Notes under the pieces: model-generated
Database searches by the model: none
The model's input: only the letters and a program-made list of their open reading frames with translations
What the model was told of the DNA's origin: nothing
Part shown: in pieces, positions 26,820-40,200 of the stretch
How the letters are laid out: the number at the start of each line of letters is the position of its first letter
Numbering within the stretch: position 1 is the first letter of the stretch
Made by a program: the position numbers and the translations under genes
Assembly (NCBI GenBank): GCA_947846985.1
Contig: CANTUZ010000003.1
Coordinates: 53,702,096 to 53,766,095, forward strand
Reading direction: 5' to 3'
From: Fratercula arctica
Lineage: Eukaryota > Chordata > Aves > Charadriiformes > Alcidae
DNA length: 64,000 bases

Positions 26820-27860
26820 ATGAGCTCCTGGATAGCACTGCACGCCCGCTGGCATCCCCTGGGCTGGCTCCTGCATAAGTCGGGGTCAGCTAAAACCACG
26901 GGGGGAGTTTGTGCTTGTACTTGAAGCGCATGCTCTGCAGGGTGCTCAGTCACCGTAGCTCTAGGATAACTTTTCATTGGTCTATGCATAGATCCTGCTC
27001 TTTGCATCCTCTGTGTTGGCAAAAGAGGCAGTTTTACCTCAGCTCCTCGTGGTGCTGGGCGAGCACGCTGTTTGCCTGGCCGCTCCTGAGGTTATCAGGG
27101 GCTGCAGGAGAAGCAGATTAGGGCCATTCACACCGGCAGTTTCCTTAGTGCCTTTGCGAGACTGATAACTTGTGGCGGAGAGGCAGTGACGCCAGCGGGC
27201 AGTAATCTTTTCCCGTAGGAGAGCTGGCTGCCCTGCGTGTGTGTTTATCCCCGCAGGTGTGGCTCCCAGCTCCTGGAAACCCTGCCTTTACTTCTGGCTT
27301 TTGGCGCCTGCAATAGTATCCCAGGCCGGTCACCGCGGCTTGTCTGGCTCCAGCAGTCCTCCCTGGGGAGCTGCTTCTGGATGAGATCTCAGGGAAGAGT
27401 TGCTCAACAGCAGCCTCGTCCTTTGTAGGTGCCGTTATGGCCCTGTGAGGGGCATGTGCTGAGCCAGCCCCATCGCAGCCCGATTTCCTCCCCTCTGCAC
27501 CTAGCAGCACATGGGGAAATCTGTAAGCTTGAGAAAACGTGACGGGCTGGGTGAGGAAACAAGAAGAGGCATGAGAATAGCTGAGTTTGATTCCAGGACT
27601 TCTCATTTCGGTGCTGCCAATCAAAAGGCAGGGCGCAGCCTGAGCAGCCCCGGGATGGGTGTCACAGGACCATGCCTGCCCCGGGTGTGCGGCCAGCGTG
27701 CAACGTGCCGCTGCAGGAATGTGCTGGGAGCGCAACCGCAGCCGTGCGAGGCAAACGCCTTCTGGGCAACGGCACGATAACGGGCGGGCTGCTGGCCCAA
27801 AGGGCTGCACCTCGCCGAGTCCCTTTACACAACGTCAGCGCTAAGTACGGGCATGCCCTT
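26820..27860. other. GC-elevated patch with local CpG enrichment
   Basis: GC content rises well above the neighbours. CpG dinucleotides become frequent, most densely at about 27640-27850. Open frames are long on both strands (up to 221 codons on minus at 27145-27810), as expected in GC-rich DNA where stop codons are rare. I find no strong start context or splice pattern that picks one frame. It could be a weak or tissue-specific promoter, an enhancer, or simply a GC-rich stretch. Confidence 0.45.
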
Positions 27861-28393
27861 AATCTGTATTTCCTAGCCTCACCTTTCGGGGGGAGTTACG
27901 AAAGCAAAGTCCTACTGTGTTGGAGGATTTTTAAGCGTGGCTGTGAATGTGTATTAGCTTGGTTGGCCCAGGATATAGTGAGCTACTGAGAGGAGTGTTT
28001 ACTGAAGTGTACCCTGGCATCCTTATCCTTCCTTTGCAGCTGCTATTTACCAGACAGCATTTGTGGTGAATGTAGCTGGCAGGAAGCATCGTCTAGGAAT
28101 GAACTGGATGAGTTAAAGAAATTTTGACACTAACATTGTCACAGGCATTTGAAAATACTTCACATGAAGGCGTATTTTTGTAACACTGAATTAAAAGAAC
28201 GTTGCATGAAGCTGGTTCAACTAAATGGAATTTACCATCAAAATGTTTGGTGTTTTTGTTGTGGGTCCCTGCCTTGTTTACAGCTCCGCTGTGTTACGTG
28301 CTGTGTTGCAGAGAGAGCATCTCCATCCGCTCTATTGACGTGTTCTTTCACAAACGTGGCAGCAGCACAGCTAATTCATCAGTACTGGGGGCT

Positions 28394-28406
28394 GGGGGGG
28401 GGGGGG
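28394..28406. repeat. G homopolymer run
   Basis: Thirteen consecutive G residues directly follow 'ggggct'. The tract could form a G-quadruplex and is prone to length error in assemblies. Confidence 0.9.
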
Positions 28407-31019
28407 AGATTTAGACTTCTTCGTGGCAATTAAAGAAACCGATTATGAAAATGCACTTATGCCTGTTTTAGTCAAAAAGGCCTGCTATGATGCTATTTCT
28501 TTAAGAAGCTCAGATTGCTTAACTAGAATGATAATGTCTTCTTTAAAAATTATCAGAATAAAGTAGCAGGATTGCTTCTTCCCTAGGCTGTTATGAGATT
28601 GGGAAATCTCTTTCTCCATTCCAGGACTTAACTTGCCAGTCAGATGTAATTATTCTTGTAGTTTTGTAACCCATGACTGGAACTCTTTTTTTTTTTTTAA
28701 TCATCATTCCAGAAACTGAGAAAACTGCTTAAAAACAGATTTTAGAAGAGATCAGAACCCACAAAAACAAAAATACACAGCCATTAATACATATGTCAGT
28801 CCACCGTGCCGATTTCTTCTTTGTAGGTTGTGCAATCTACCCCTTCCTTTTCCCGTTGTCTTTGTTTTCTTATTTAGATCCTTGTTTAGATTTCTTGTAG
28901 GACTGTAAGTCTCTATTTTGTTTAGAAAGTTCCTAGCAGATTGTGGTTGCTATAGCTATATGGGAAGGGACTATTTTTGTTGAGTTATTTATTTGAATTG
29001 GGACTCTCTAAAACCCCCTCCTTGTCATCAATCTAATAGAGACGTTCCGACAGTGTATTAGTCACTACTGGGGTGACATGAAGCAAAGTAGAGTGTTTGG
29101 AGACGCCCTTCCAGTGACAGACACCGAGGTTTAAGCCTCCTCGCAGATGTGCAGGGCTGTGCTAGCCATGCCTAACTCCCTTGCATGCTTAATAGGCTTT
29201 TTGCCTATAAATCCCCATGTGCCATTGGGAGATTGGATCTTCGCAGAAGGGCTGGATTTAATAGGAAGCCTGGATGTCTCTGATTTATCTCACAGCTCCC
29301 GTCCTCAGCGTTGCTCATGGGGGTGGGTGGAGTGTGCTGCTCCAACACCGACTTCTGTTGCCACCCGGGTAAAAGCAGCCGAGGGGGAAGGTCTCCCTGC
29401 CCAGCACCCAGAGCAGGGTCAGAGCTGGGGCTTTGTCTCCAGAGCTCTGATAGCAGCATGGCCATGAAACAGCTGAAGTAAACAAACCAACAATACAGGC
29501 ATTTTTGTGCAGAATAGATCCATTATTCTTGCTGACAGCATGACTTGGATTTTGAGTTCTCATTCTTTGTATTGTTCCTTATTTAAAAAGAAAGAGAAAG
29601 CAGAACAAGGAATAATACAAATGAGACAGCCTAGGGCTTGTGCTTGCCTATAGGATACTATTAGGGTCCTGTCGGCACTACAAATTGGAACCATTTTGTA
29701 ATCAGGTCCCTTAACCCAGCTGTATTTTTAAAGCGGTCGGGCCCTACAGTTTTACATGCTTGCATGATCGCTTTGCCTAGGACTTCTACATGGAGGGCAG
29801 GCTAATAACCAAGAGGCAATAAGCAATCACTTACCCAGATGGGTTCATTGATCATTCAATGTGCAGGCAACAGAGTTTTTCTTAGCTGAACAACGGGTCT
29901 CACACAGTCACACAGAGTAGCACATGTGCGTGTGTTTACTGCCCTCTCCATCTCAGCCCTTGGCGGGATTTCGGCTGGAGGAGGATGCTCGGTGGGCTGC
30001 AGCTGGGGTGCACGCTGCTGCAGCTGGGCATGCTGAGAGGTCAGCCCTGTCTGCGGTGAGTGGCCAGGACGGGTTCTGCCCAGGCCAACCCTGCCAGAGG
30101 GTGGCTGGAAAGGTGCACAAAGCTGTCAGGGCTTTCGGACAGCAGTTTGTTGCAAGGCTTACGCTCAGTAAGGCATCAAAAAGTTTGCAGTATATAAATT
30201 TTGAGCTCTTTCTGGTAATTTGAACTGAAAGCCCATACTGGCTGCTGGACCTAGAAAAGCCAGCATGGATTCTGGGAAACAACCTTTTTTTCCCTTACTG
30301 TAGCAGAGGCTGGCTGTGCCTGAGAAACAGCCCTTGAGCTCACTGAAGCATCGAAGCTGGAGACATTTCCCACTTACATCAAGAGAATCTGGATTCACGC
30401 ATTCCCAAAAGCACAGGGACTCCCTGCCGAGGGGTGATGAGTCCATCTGGTCTGTGTGGTAACCTCCTCGCCTGGCCGAGGACAACTTCTGGGGCGCTGC
30501 TCCGGCTGGGAGAGGTACGGCTGCGGGGAAGCCCTGCCTGCGGGAGAGCTGAGGGAGGCTCTGCTGAAACCCTCACGCTCTCCACGTGCTGTTGTTTTCT
30601 GATCTGGGCAGCCACAGCAAGGCAAGCAATCAAGCCATCATCGCTGAAATAAGCTGTGCTGTTATCATAATCAGATTAGCTATCCTGAGCCCGCTCCTGG
30701 AAAAAACACATCAAGAACATGAGGTAGAAAATGGCTGTATGTTTAAAAATTGTTAAAGTTACTGATGGTGTGTGTTAGAGACATAATTTCTTGGGCTGAT
30801 CCATGCCATTTCTGTTTTAATTTCTGCACTTGTGATTTTTCAGGGAGGGACATGGAGTAGATCCTTTTTCCACTTCGAAGACTGTAAACCTCATTTTAAC
30901 CGGGTTGTCTGGAAGATCTTTCATTCAACTAGATACCATCTCTCTTTACACATCTGCAGCATTTAAACATTGCAGGATGGCTTAAATGCAACATTTAAAA
31001 GCACTTAACACTTAATGTG

Positions 31020-31080
31020 TTTATGTTTAAATGCATAAACAATGCATAAATTTATGTTTAAATGCATAAACATTGCGTGA
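31020..31080. repeat. 31-bp tandem repeat, about two units
   Basis: Unit 1 (31020-31050) and unit 2 (31051-31080) share 'tttatgtttaaatgcataaa' followed by 'ca' and an A/T-variable base, then 'tgc'. Shorter variants of the same words ('catttaaacattgcag', 'cttaaatgcaacatttaaa') precede the array from about 30957, so it may be the remains of a longer, decayed array. Each unit is itself partly palindromic (TTTATG near one end, CATAAA near the other, TTTAAA between). Confidence 0.85.
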
Positions 31081-34000
31081 CCACCTCAGTTCACGGTCTT
31101 AAACATAAATAATTGGGGGGTTTGGCCTGAAGCAAGCAAACTGACAGTGGAGGAGCTAAAGGAAACCACAGAACATCTCTCCATGATTGACAGACAATAG
31201 ATAACAGAATAACTTTATTGACACATAAATAAATAAGTGTCTGAGAGGCTGTTAATGGCGACCAGCAAACCAGCTTCCCCACTTACTCTCCCGATACGGT
31301 TTGAGAAGCCGATGCCCAGACGCCTGGAGTGCTGTTCTCTTGCAGCAGGAGGTGGGAAAATGGAGAGGACAAGCAGTGAGAAAGACAGGGTGCGTGAGGG
31401 AAGGAGGAGACATGAGGAACTCTGGTAGGCGAGTCAGATGCATTAAAAAATATTTGGCCAAGAGACATGGAAAAATGTGGGAGGGAGCTGACAGGCATCT
31501 ATCAAGAGAGGTAAATGGGAAGAGATGGAGGTCCTGGTACAGGAGGGCATTAAAGCCTCCTGGTCGGGAGACACGGAGGGGGAAGGTGAGGAGACACAGA
31601 TGTTATATCTGGAACAGGCTGTGGCATACAGTGAGGATCAAGGGATGGAGGCACGACGGAGGGAAAGGGATCACACACGGGTCAATGTCCGTGCTTACTT
31701 GAAGGACCCAGGTACCTGGGACGCAGCAACACAGATGGCATGGAGGGATTAGAGAAGCCCACACTGGGAGGAGGCAGAATTGTTGGCACGGGGACACTAT
31801 GGTCAGCTGCAGGAACATGCTGTGTGGCTGTGGGAGAAGTTCAGGCCCTTTCTCCCCAGACCTTTGTTGTTCAACACATAGTGGAGGCAGCACATGCAGT
31901 GAGACTGTCCTCGGCAGTGCACTTCACAGGAATGACAGCAATAAAATTTCCTCAGGTAACATATTGTGCATTTGTTATTTTCAACAGGTGTAAGGTGGGA
32001 GAAACAGCCAAAGGTCATTCACTGGCTCACTTCCCACTCATACTTTAAATTTCAAAGCTTAGGCCTTCTTTTTGGCACTGCGGCTGTTCAGCAGAGGTGG
32101 TAAAGCTCTGCTTTCAGTGGGGAAATTGATCAACTTTAAAACCAAAGCTTCTCTCTGTCTGACACTGTCTTACGAGTTCTGTAGTTTATACTGTCCTTTT
32201 TGTCCTTTTTCTGCTTTTAATTTCTTACTGTGGGGTAGTTGTGCCATGTTTTTGAATGCATGTGTATATCTAATTGGGCATTTGTCATTAGACATATATA
32301 AAATTCACAGACACACAGACAAGCACACACATTAAGCATATGGACATCTTGTTAGGAAGGATTTATTCCCTCTGTGGCCATATACAAACATTTGAAACCT
32401 TGAATCAGACTGAATCATGAGGTTAAAAATAGATCAGTAAAGTCTTCGTATTTACTTTCTAAATTTTAAACCCTGTGGAGGCGTAAGGAAGCATTTAAAG
32501 TTTTCTCACTTTAATCTTTTTCTCTGATACCAGAAGGAGTAAACAGGGGGGTTTCTTTCCTTTTCTTTTAATGAAAACGGGAGATTCTTAAGACTTGAAA
32601 TGAAATCCTGAGAACAGGCGACAGCATGTTTCCTGCTTCCTTCCCGTGTTGTTCCTGCCAGTGATCCTCAGCCGTGGGGCAGAGCCCCCGACCCTCCTGC
32701 ACCCCCTCCAGCCTACCCACTGCCCTTGCCCTCCGTGCTTCTGCCTCTCGCCCCCCTCGGACAGTCGGTGGTGTGCTCGGATGGGCTAAGGCTGCTCTCG
32801 CACTCTGTGGTCCTAAGGCCATTGTCACTGTGTGACCAGGGGCCTGATAACGGTGGCTGTTTGTTTTCTGGATCTCACTTAATCTCAGACCTTGTTCCTC
32901 TTTGCACAGCAGCAGGGATGGTCGGTGGGTCAGGGTGGTGTGCAGCTCTAGCCCATACTGTTTGTCCCCGTAACACTGAGGACAGGCCCTGTTTCTCCTC
33001 CTGGAAGTGTAGGAGAACCAGACCCTCCAGGAGCTGCCTGATTTAATAGCTGCAGATGGAAATACCACCTATAGCGACCGCAAAGAGCTGCTGCTGCTGC
33101 TGCCAGAGCGCCACTTTGCAAATGCAGGAATTGCTGAGCTGCACAGTGAGCTAATGAAAGTAATGGGGTGTGGGGAAATCATGTAAAATCACCGCAATTG
33201 CCATTGTCTGTAGAAAATTGCTTTCTGCTCTTCCAGTCCTCCAAAACAGCAATGCTCATGTCAGAAAGAAATCAAGACATTTTTAACTTGAAAAGGCAAA
33301 GTCCAAGAACATCAGTGACTTAACAACAGTGTGGAGGGACTTGATGTATGGTACTCCATCTCAGAATCATTTTACCCCTTTTGAACTTGTAGTGATATAT
33401 GTCTTTGCTAGAGTATTTTATTTTTTAATTTGCTTCTGAATAGAACTAGAAAGGTATTTTAGAAAATTTTATGCAGGGAACTTTCTAAAGGCCTAACCTT
33501 TAAAATCCTCTGTGAGAGTGTGCGTTCATATGTCTAAGAGAAATTTGTGTGTGGATGTATACGTAGGAACGAGTCACAATTTTCAACACGTTTTCTTGCT
33601 TTCTGCACTCCAAGTTCATTTTCATTTGCGCAGCCACACAGCTTTTGCTGTATTTAGTCTTAGGTAAGATTCAGAGGGCCACAACAAATTGGCGGTACAA
33701 TCCTTATCAGCGGTTTTCATAACCGGTAGGACTTGGGTTGGTCCAGGCTGGTGGCGAAGCTGCCAAGGCACCAGCCTGGGCTGAGACCAGCATGCGAGGA
33801 GCACCCCCGGGGTGATGGTGATGCCGGGGTGATGCCAGGAAGCAGGGGTGCCTGCTCCCCTCCCACGCCGGAGAGCCCTTGCGTTCTGGGCACAGCCCCT
33901 CCGTGCTGGTGCTTGGGCAGTCAGCGTTAGCAGGTCGCCGGCGCGCAGGGGTGGAAATGACACACGTCTGGCAGAAAGGGAAAAAGGTGTTTGTCAAAGG

Positions 34001-36973
34001 AAGGCCGGCAGCTGGACAACTGCAGCTGGGCAGCTCTGCCTTTGTGTGAGATGTAGTGCTGGGGAGTCAGCAAGGCCTCTGGCTCGGCTCCTCTGAGCCT
34101 TTGCATCTATCTGTCAGTATACTTTTTCATATTTTAGGGAGTGGTTGTCCAGCATTTTTAGGAGGCGTAGCTCTTCTTCAGGAATGGGACTGTTTGGCTT
34201 GATGATGCTTTTCATCCGGAGCATGAAGTGCTGTTTTGATGGCTGATGGGTTTTTCCCCTTGCTGGGTCTGGAAGTTGGTGAAGTGAGTGACACAGATGC
34301 TTTAAGGAATAGTCTGGGCTACAAAGAAGAATTTACTTAATAATCCCTATTGAGACAGTTGCTATTCACTGGTGTCAGATGGTAAGTCATTTAGATCGCT
34401 CCATTCTCATATACTTCTATAGCCATTTGCCTGTATTTCCAAACTACATTCAGATAACAGTCGTAATTTTTACAAAAGCTATCATATGGTTAATTATGGA
34501 TGAATTTAATAGTTACTGGCATTGCATATTTGATGGAAAATAAATAGTTATTTTCGAACTGGGTTCACCCTGAGAAATAGAAACATTACTTCTGATATTA
34601 CTATTTGTGAACAGTTCTGCTGCTTGCTCTCTTCCTGTCACAGAAAGATAAGAAATGAATATAGACTGTTATAATATAAGTACAGGTAAGATTTTAGTGT
34701 TGGTTTATATTTTTAATTTCTCCCTTTAAATAAAATTTGTGGATACGTATGAAGGTGAGGAATGTTTAAGTTGAAAGGGAAGAGACCAGTAAGTACAGTT
34801 GAGGAGGAGCAAGATGTGGATAAAGGGTAGTCGGGGGTGGGGGGGGTGTATGTTGTGGTTGTGTTTCTCTCTCTCTGCTTTAAATATTAGTGAAAACTCG
34901 CTTCTTGAACTTAGCTTCAATTCAGATTGCTTCTCACTTGCTGCATTTTCTAACTACTCACCTATTCACGTTGGTTTTGAGCCAACGGAAGCTGAATGTT
35001 GCTCCTATGTATTCACTTGGTCTAGATATAATTTTCTGTTCAGGGCAGCCGTGTGGGAGAACATAAAACCTCAGCGATTCATTGGGTGAGTGAAGCTGTT
35101 AGTATTTCCCAGGGATGGCACAAGAAATGAAATCTCAATTAAGAGTGACTTTCCCTTACAAAGTAAAGCCTTTGAATCAGAGCGTACCTCTGAGCCTTTT
35201 GTCTGCCAAATGGGTGGGGGTAATTCAGTTGAGAAAATTCAGTCAAGATGTGAAAAAAAAGTGCCTGGGGGCATGCAAGGCCTGTTTCCAATGATGCACG
35301 GATGTTAGCAACATGCTGAGCTTTAAGGTCCCAGAGCACAATAAGGCAGAATATTCCCTTCTCGCCCTCTGGGAATTAAATTAGGTGTCAAACCAAAGGG
35401 CTTTAGGAAAATAAAATCAGAAAATGTTTAGTTTTCAGTTGGAAATTTTATGTGACTTATGAATTTTCTGTGTGTGAAAGCTTGCAAAAATATGGTTCTT
35501 TGTTGGCAGTGAAATGAGTTGCCACTTTCTAGTGTCAATGCCTTTTAAATAAGCGAGTTGTAACATTAACTCAGAAGCTGTTCAATTATATGCCTCGTTT
35601 CCAAAAAAATTGCAGACTACGCTTCATCAAAAGGAATTCTAAAAATTTTAAAAGTACAAAGTATGCTTTATAGCGTATAGTACTTTGCAGTATATACACT
35701 TTATAATAGATGGTATAAAATCAAGTTTAAGATTCTTAATTCCTAGAATTATGTGTAGAAGTGAACCAAGTTATTTTAAAAGTTCCAGTAGAGACTCTTG
35801 TTCCAACTAAATAATCAGGTTTCCCCAAGCGTAATCATCTCACATTTTGTCCTATTATACTAATACATAAGAATTTAAAATGAAAGAAATAAAAATCTAG
35901 ACTGTTCAGTTCCACTGTTCCTTCAGTGGCGATAAATATGGAATACATCCCCATTGAGAAGTACTGAAAATATATTTTCAAAGTCCGTACACTTTCAGAA
36001 GACTCATTAGGGGAAATGATGTTGACGAAAATAGGACTTGAGTCATTCTGGTTGGTGAAGACTTGGCTGTTTGCATCCCTCGCTGTATCAGTGGGAACTG
36101 CTTTGCCCTAAAGGGGCTGAAGCTAAATATGTGTTTCTCTGAAAGTAGACGAAGTAAATAAAAAGGAAATACAACGTAGTGGCACTATACATTTGGTTTC
36201 AATGAATTTGAAAGATATCACTTGAACACTGTATGAAGGTATAACTACAGAGGGAGGATTTTAAGTGCAGATTGTCTATTTTAAGAGAAAATAATAAAAA
36301 ATTAAAGATACTGGGCTTTATTCTCTGTTCTTCATAAAATATGAAGAACATCTTTTTTTAATACTTTCAGTTTTCTTCCTCTTATAGTCTGTTGTAAATA
36401 GGCAGTATCCTTGATCTTAGCTGCTCAAGCTTAGGTTAAGCTTCCTGATTCATGAGAATTCTTCTTTAAGCAATACTGTCCAATACATTTTTGGTATCTT
36501 TTTCTACCAGGTGGGTTTTTTTAGTATTTGAAATATGCTGAAATTGTATATTCATGCACTGTAAAATCCCTGCTTTCTTCTCCTAATCTCCATTTCCATT
36601 AAAAAAAAAAAATAAAAAAATGTGTGTCCACATAACTTCATGTGTTTGTAGAGTGGCAAGGAAATGCCAGCTGTCATAAATTCTTAGGCTGAAGGTCTTC
36701 CAACTGAGCTAGCACTAACTCTCAGGCAGTTGGGTTTTTTTTTCGAAGGACATGTTTTGTAGACCTAATGAGTAGGCCACTAGGTTATTTAAGGTGTTCT
36801 CTGGGTTCTTCTTGATTCAGATCAGTTTTGAAGTGCAGTGTCAGCAATGAGTCTCATAGCCCAGCTGATGGAGGTCTTGCAATGCTGAGGAGAGCAAAAG
36901 ATTTATTTTATGTGCTGTCTGTTGTTAGTAAATCTTTATATAATGGTTGCTTTCCTATGACAGCAAGAAAGAA

Positions 36974-37230
36974 GTTGACTCATGTTCAGCCTGCAAATCC
37001 TTTTGTGAGAACTGCCGCAGGGCCAGCTGTCTCCCAGCTCCTGGTCGTCCTCCTAACTTATTTCTTCCCAAGTGAAGTATTTTGCAACAATATGTCCTTT
37101 TTGCACACTGCCTTCTGTTTGTCTTAGCCCATTTCTCCAATTTACGTATCCATCTGTTAATCTAATCATGCTCTCCGATATGCCTGCAGCTCCTTCTAAC
37201 TTTGTGCAATCTGAAAACTCAGAAAGCAGG
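36974..37230 (-). mobile_element. Probable old CR1 LINE internal fragment
   Basis: The plus strand carries 'gttgactcatgttcagcc', then 'agcccatttctcca', then 'ctccttctaactttgtgcaat' followed by 'ctgaaaactc'. These are decayed versions of consecutive landmarks in reverse-complemented avian CR1, normally of the type 'ctcatgttcagc', 'cccatttctccagcctgtcc' and 'cccagtttggtatcatc' with 'agcaaactt'. The tail is absent, so it is an internal piece with its sense strand on minus. Divergence is high and the edges are approximate. Confidence 0.55.
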
Positions 37231-40200
37231 CTGCATCATCCCCAACGGAGGCTGGCCTATGACATGGTCCTCTCTTACTCACTCACGGTTTTCAGTGCTT
37301 TCTGTTGGCCTCTGCAGGCTCAGGCACTTCTTGCAGGTTGCTGCTGAACATCATGATCTGGAGAGGCCCTGAAGAGCCTCAAAGTGAACGTCTTGGTCAC
37401 AACTCTCAAAATGCGAACAGCCCCTAAACGAGTATGCTGTAAAAATATTGAATAGTGTCAAAATGTCTTGATGCATCTTTCCAATTTGATGAGGAACCAC
37501 TGATAAATATTCTTTGATATGGTTTACCTGCCACGATGCACTGACATCTCATGCAGACCGTTCTCCTCATGAATATGCCATGTGAAGCAGCATTGGGAAC
37601 TGTATGAAAGTGAAGATAGATCTCGCCCATTTCCTTCTTATCTGTAAGGTATATCATTGTACTGTTGAACAAAAATTAGCTCTATTTGGCAATAATTTAC
37701 ATTGTTTCTCACAAAGGCGTGTGACCTTGAAATCTTTACATGCTTACAAATAGTTTATGTGATTCTTTGCTCCCGAGCATTTTTTCCTGTAAATTTAGGT
37801 CAGACTGAAATGTCAGCGGGGCCTCTGTGAAACCTACTTTCAGACCATAAAGACAAGCTTTGACTTGACGTTTTTCTGTCTCCTGCAACATTATCCATCT
37901 GTATCATTGTGCCTGGATCTATGCTATTGGCCTCTCCAGACCTGTGCCAGGAAGATTTCAGTGTCCGTGGCTGAGGCAGCTGGAGGGCAGAGGTGGCGTG
38001 GGGCAGGTTGGTGGTGTGGGGCAGCCCTGCGAGGGGCCGATGGGGACCCAGACCACTCAGGTGACCTCTCTGGGGGTGGGTAGGGCTCAGTTTCTCTCCC
38101 TGTTTCACACCCAGGCTGCATCTGCTGTGACCACCTCTAGCCACTTTCTCGCACCTACGTACCAAATACACACTTAGTGGCCTGTGGGTTTTGTGTCTCG
38201 GCAGCATTTGGGTAGTAATGTCTTTCTGCTTACCAGCAGGTCCTGCATTGTGTGTTCAGGAATAATTCTTATTCACTCTGCTTTATACCTGATTTACTCA
38301 TCTAGAGTAGGTGTTCAGCAGTACTTACTAATGCCCCAAAACTCTCAACAGGGCTCTCTGCTCTGTCTTTCCAGAGTTTGGGATGAGCGTAGGTTACCCT
38401 TGAAATACAAATGCAGGCCTCTCCCTTGCCTGTCATTCCCAAACAAGCTGTACCTTTTCTGTATTAATATTTCAGTTGTGTGAATTTGCAGCAAGTTTCT
38501 GTTATGCCAGTTAAATCCCATACTTTATTATGCATTAAGACTTCCAGTTCCTCCTGGTTTATTCCTCACAGCTCTTTTATTAGCACACAGGCTTTTAATA
38601 CATTCGGCAGACCTAGCTGCTATTTGTTCCTCTGCCTCTTGTGACCTTACAGTGAACCCCAGTATCTCTTTTCACCTCTTCTCTCTTCAGAGTTTGTGCT
38701 CTTTTCTTTCCTCCTTTCCATCACTTCCCTGGGTTTTGACTGTTGTCTGCATTGTTTTGGTTGAGAGGGGAGAATTTAGTTCACTTTGTTGTTTTCTGTC
38801 TGTCTTCGCTAGATGGATAACAGCAGAATAGCAGGGAATCTGTCGTGGAGCCATTATCCCGTGATCAAAGAAGGCAAAGCACTCCTGGCAGTATCCGCTG
38901 CAAAGCTTCTGCATCCAGCCCCAATGTGTGTGTGCGCATGTAAGCACGTACGTCCATGCGTGCCCTTCTCCTCTGCCTGGTCTTTTAAACTAGTTTGGTA
39001 GTGTCTAAGGTGATGCTTAGTAAGCCCCTGCACCTTCTCCCTTACCCCAATTATTGTCTAAGTTTGTCCCGCTTTCCCTAGGAATCCATGGGGTTTTTTC
39101 TGTGCATTTCCTGCCCTGTTTTTTGAAGTAAGAGAAGCTTTTTGCCCCTCCTGAAAGAGGCCAGAGCTGTGGATGGAGGGAGGTCGCTAAGGTGGCTGAA
39201 GACCTGGAGAGGAGCAGCAGCGCTTCCCACTCAGGCAGGGGGTGCCTGGGCTGCTGGTAAATTGAAGGGCAAACAACAGGCAAGGGGAGATGCTGAAGAC
39301 TCTAACAAAGGGAAGCAAACTTCTAACTATTTAAAAAAAAAAAAAAAACTTGGGAGAAAAATCCTGTACACATAAGGGCTTAGAAGTCTTAAAAGAGAGT
39401 TTGTCATTTCCTTGAAAATGTTGCAGCCACTTTGTTCTCTTGATTGCTTCTTTCTCTTCCCTTCAGTGACCATGCAGTTTAAGAGCAGTGCACGTGCATT
39501 TGAAGGCATCTATGCTACTTAGTCGTCTAACTGCTAGGACTTTGCCATGTTGAACTGACTACTAAACTGCCCCAGAATAACTAATTATCCCACATACTTT
39601 TTGCTTGCAACAGTTCCTACACATGAGCTGTGGCTTCCATTAGTACCTACCATCATTTAATGGCATATTCTGCATGTGTAACCATTGATCTGGTACCATA
39701 TCTTATCTAGTTAGTTTCAGACTCTGATTGAAACTCAGCAAAAGTGATTTGCAACCTTTCTGTATTCCTAAAGATGTCTACGCTTGGATGCAAATTGGTG
39801 TGGTGAATTTAAGGCTATTAAAAATTAAGAAATTTTCTTAATTACTTTGTAAGGGCGTCATTAAGATACTTAGTAAGGCCTCAGAAGTCCATGAACCACA
39901 AGCTGGAAACCACAGCTTCAGAAACAATATATTAGGAATTAATGGTGAATTCACAGTGTTTTTTACCTGTATTGCTGCTAGTAAATAAGAGAAATGCATC
40001 TGCTATTTAAGCAGTGAAGATTAGCAGTAGAAGTTTCAAAAGCAATTACTTTACTCCGCTGATATCAATATGGAAAGGACTTCAGGAGCTAGATTATTCT
40101 AAATGTCTCATTTCTCTTTCTCCCCTTTCGCCGTATTGGCATACAGTTTTCAATATGGGGAGGTAAGATGAAATCCAGAAAGATGTGAGAGCCTGAAATT

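Larger units (their letters stand above)
27861..36973. other. Non-coding stretch, no gene seen
   Basis: No supported exon over nine kilobases. Contents are a G run of 13 at 28394-28406, a T run near 28687-28699, GC-richer patches at 29290-29450, 30430-30640, 32640-33050 and 33720-33960, a 31-bp minisatellite at 31020-31080, a CA-rich stretch at 32307-32334, five CTG units near 33088-33102, and an A run at 36600-36612. Open frames in the GC-richer patches occur in several frames at once and look incidental. Confidence 0.55.

Noticed and set aside
27145..27810. Minus-strand open frame of 221 codons
   Set aside because: It lies in a GC-elevated patch, has no recognisable domain and no supporting splice or poly(A) signals. 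I kept only the GC patch as a feature.
38500..38680. Repeat-like wording that might be an old LINE piece
   Set aside because: I could not place its phrases in order against any family I know, so I do not list it as an element.
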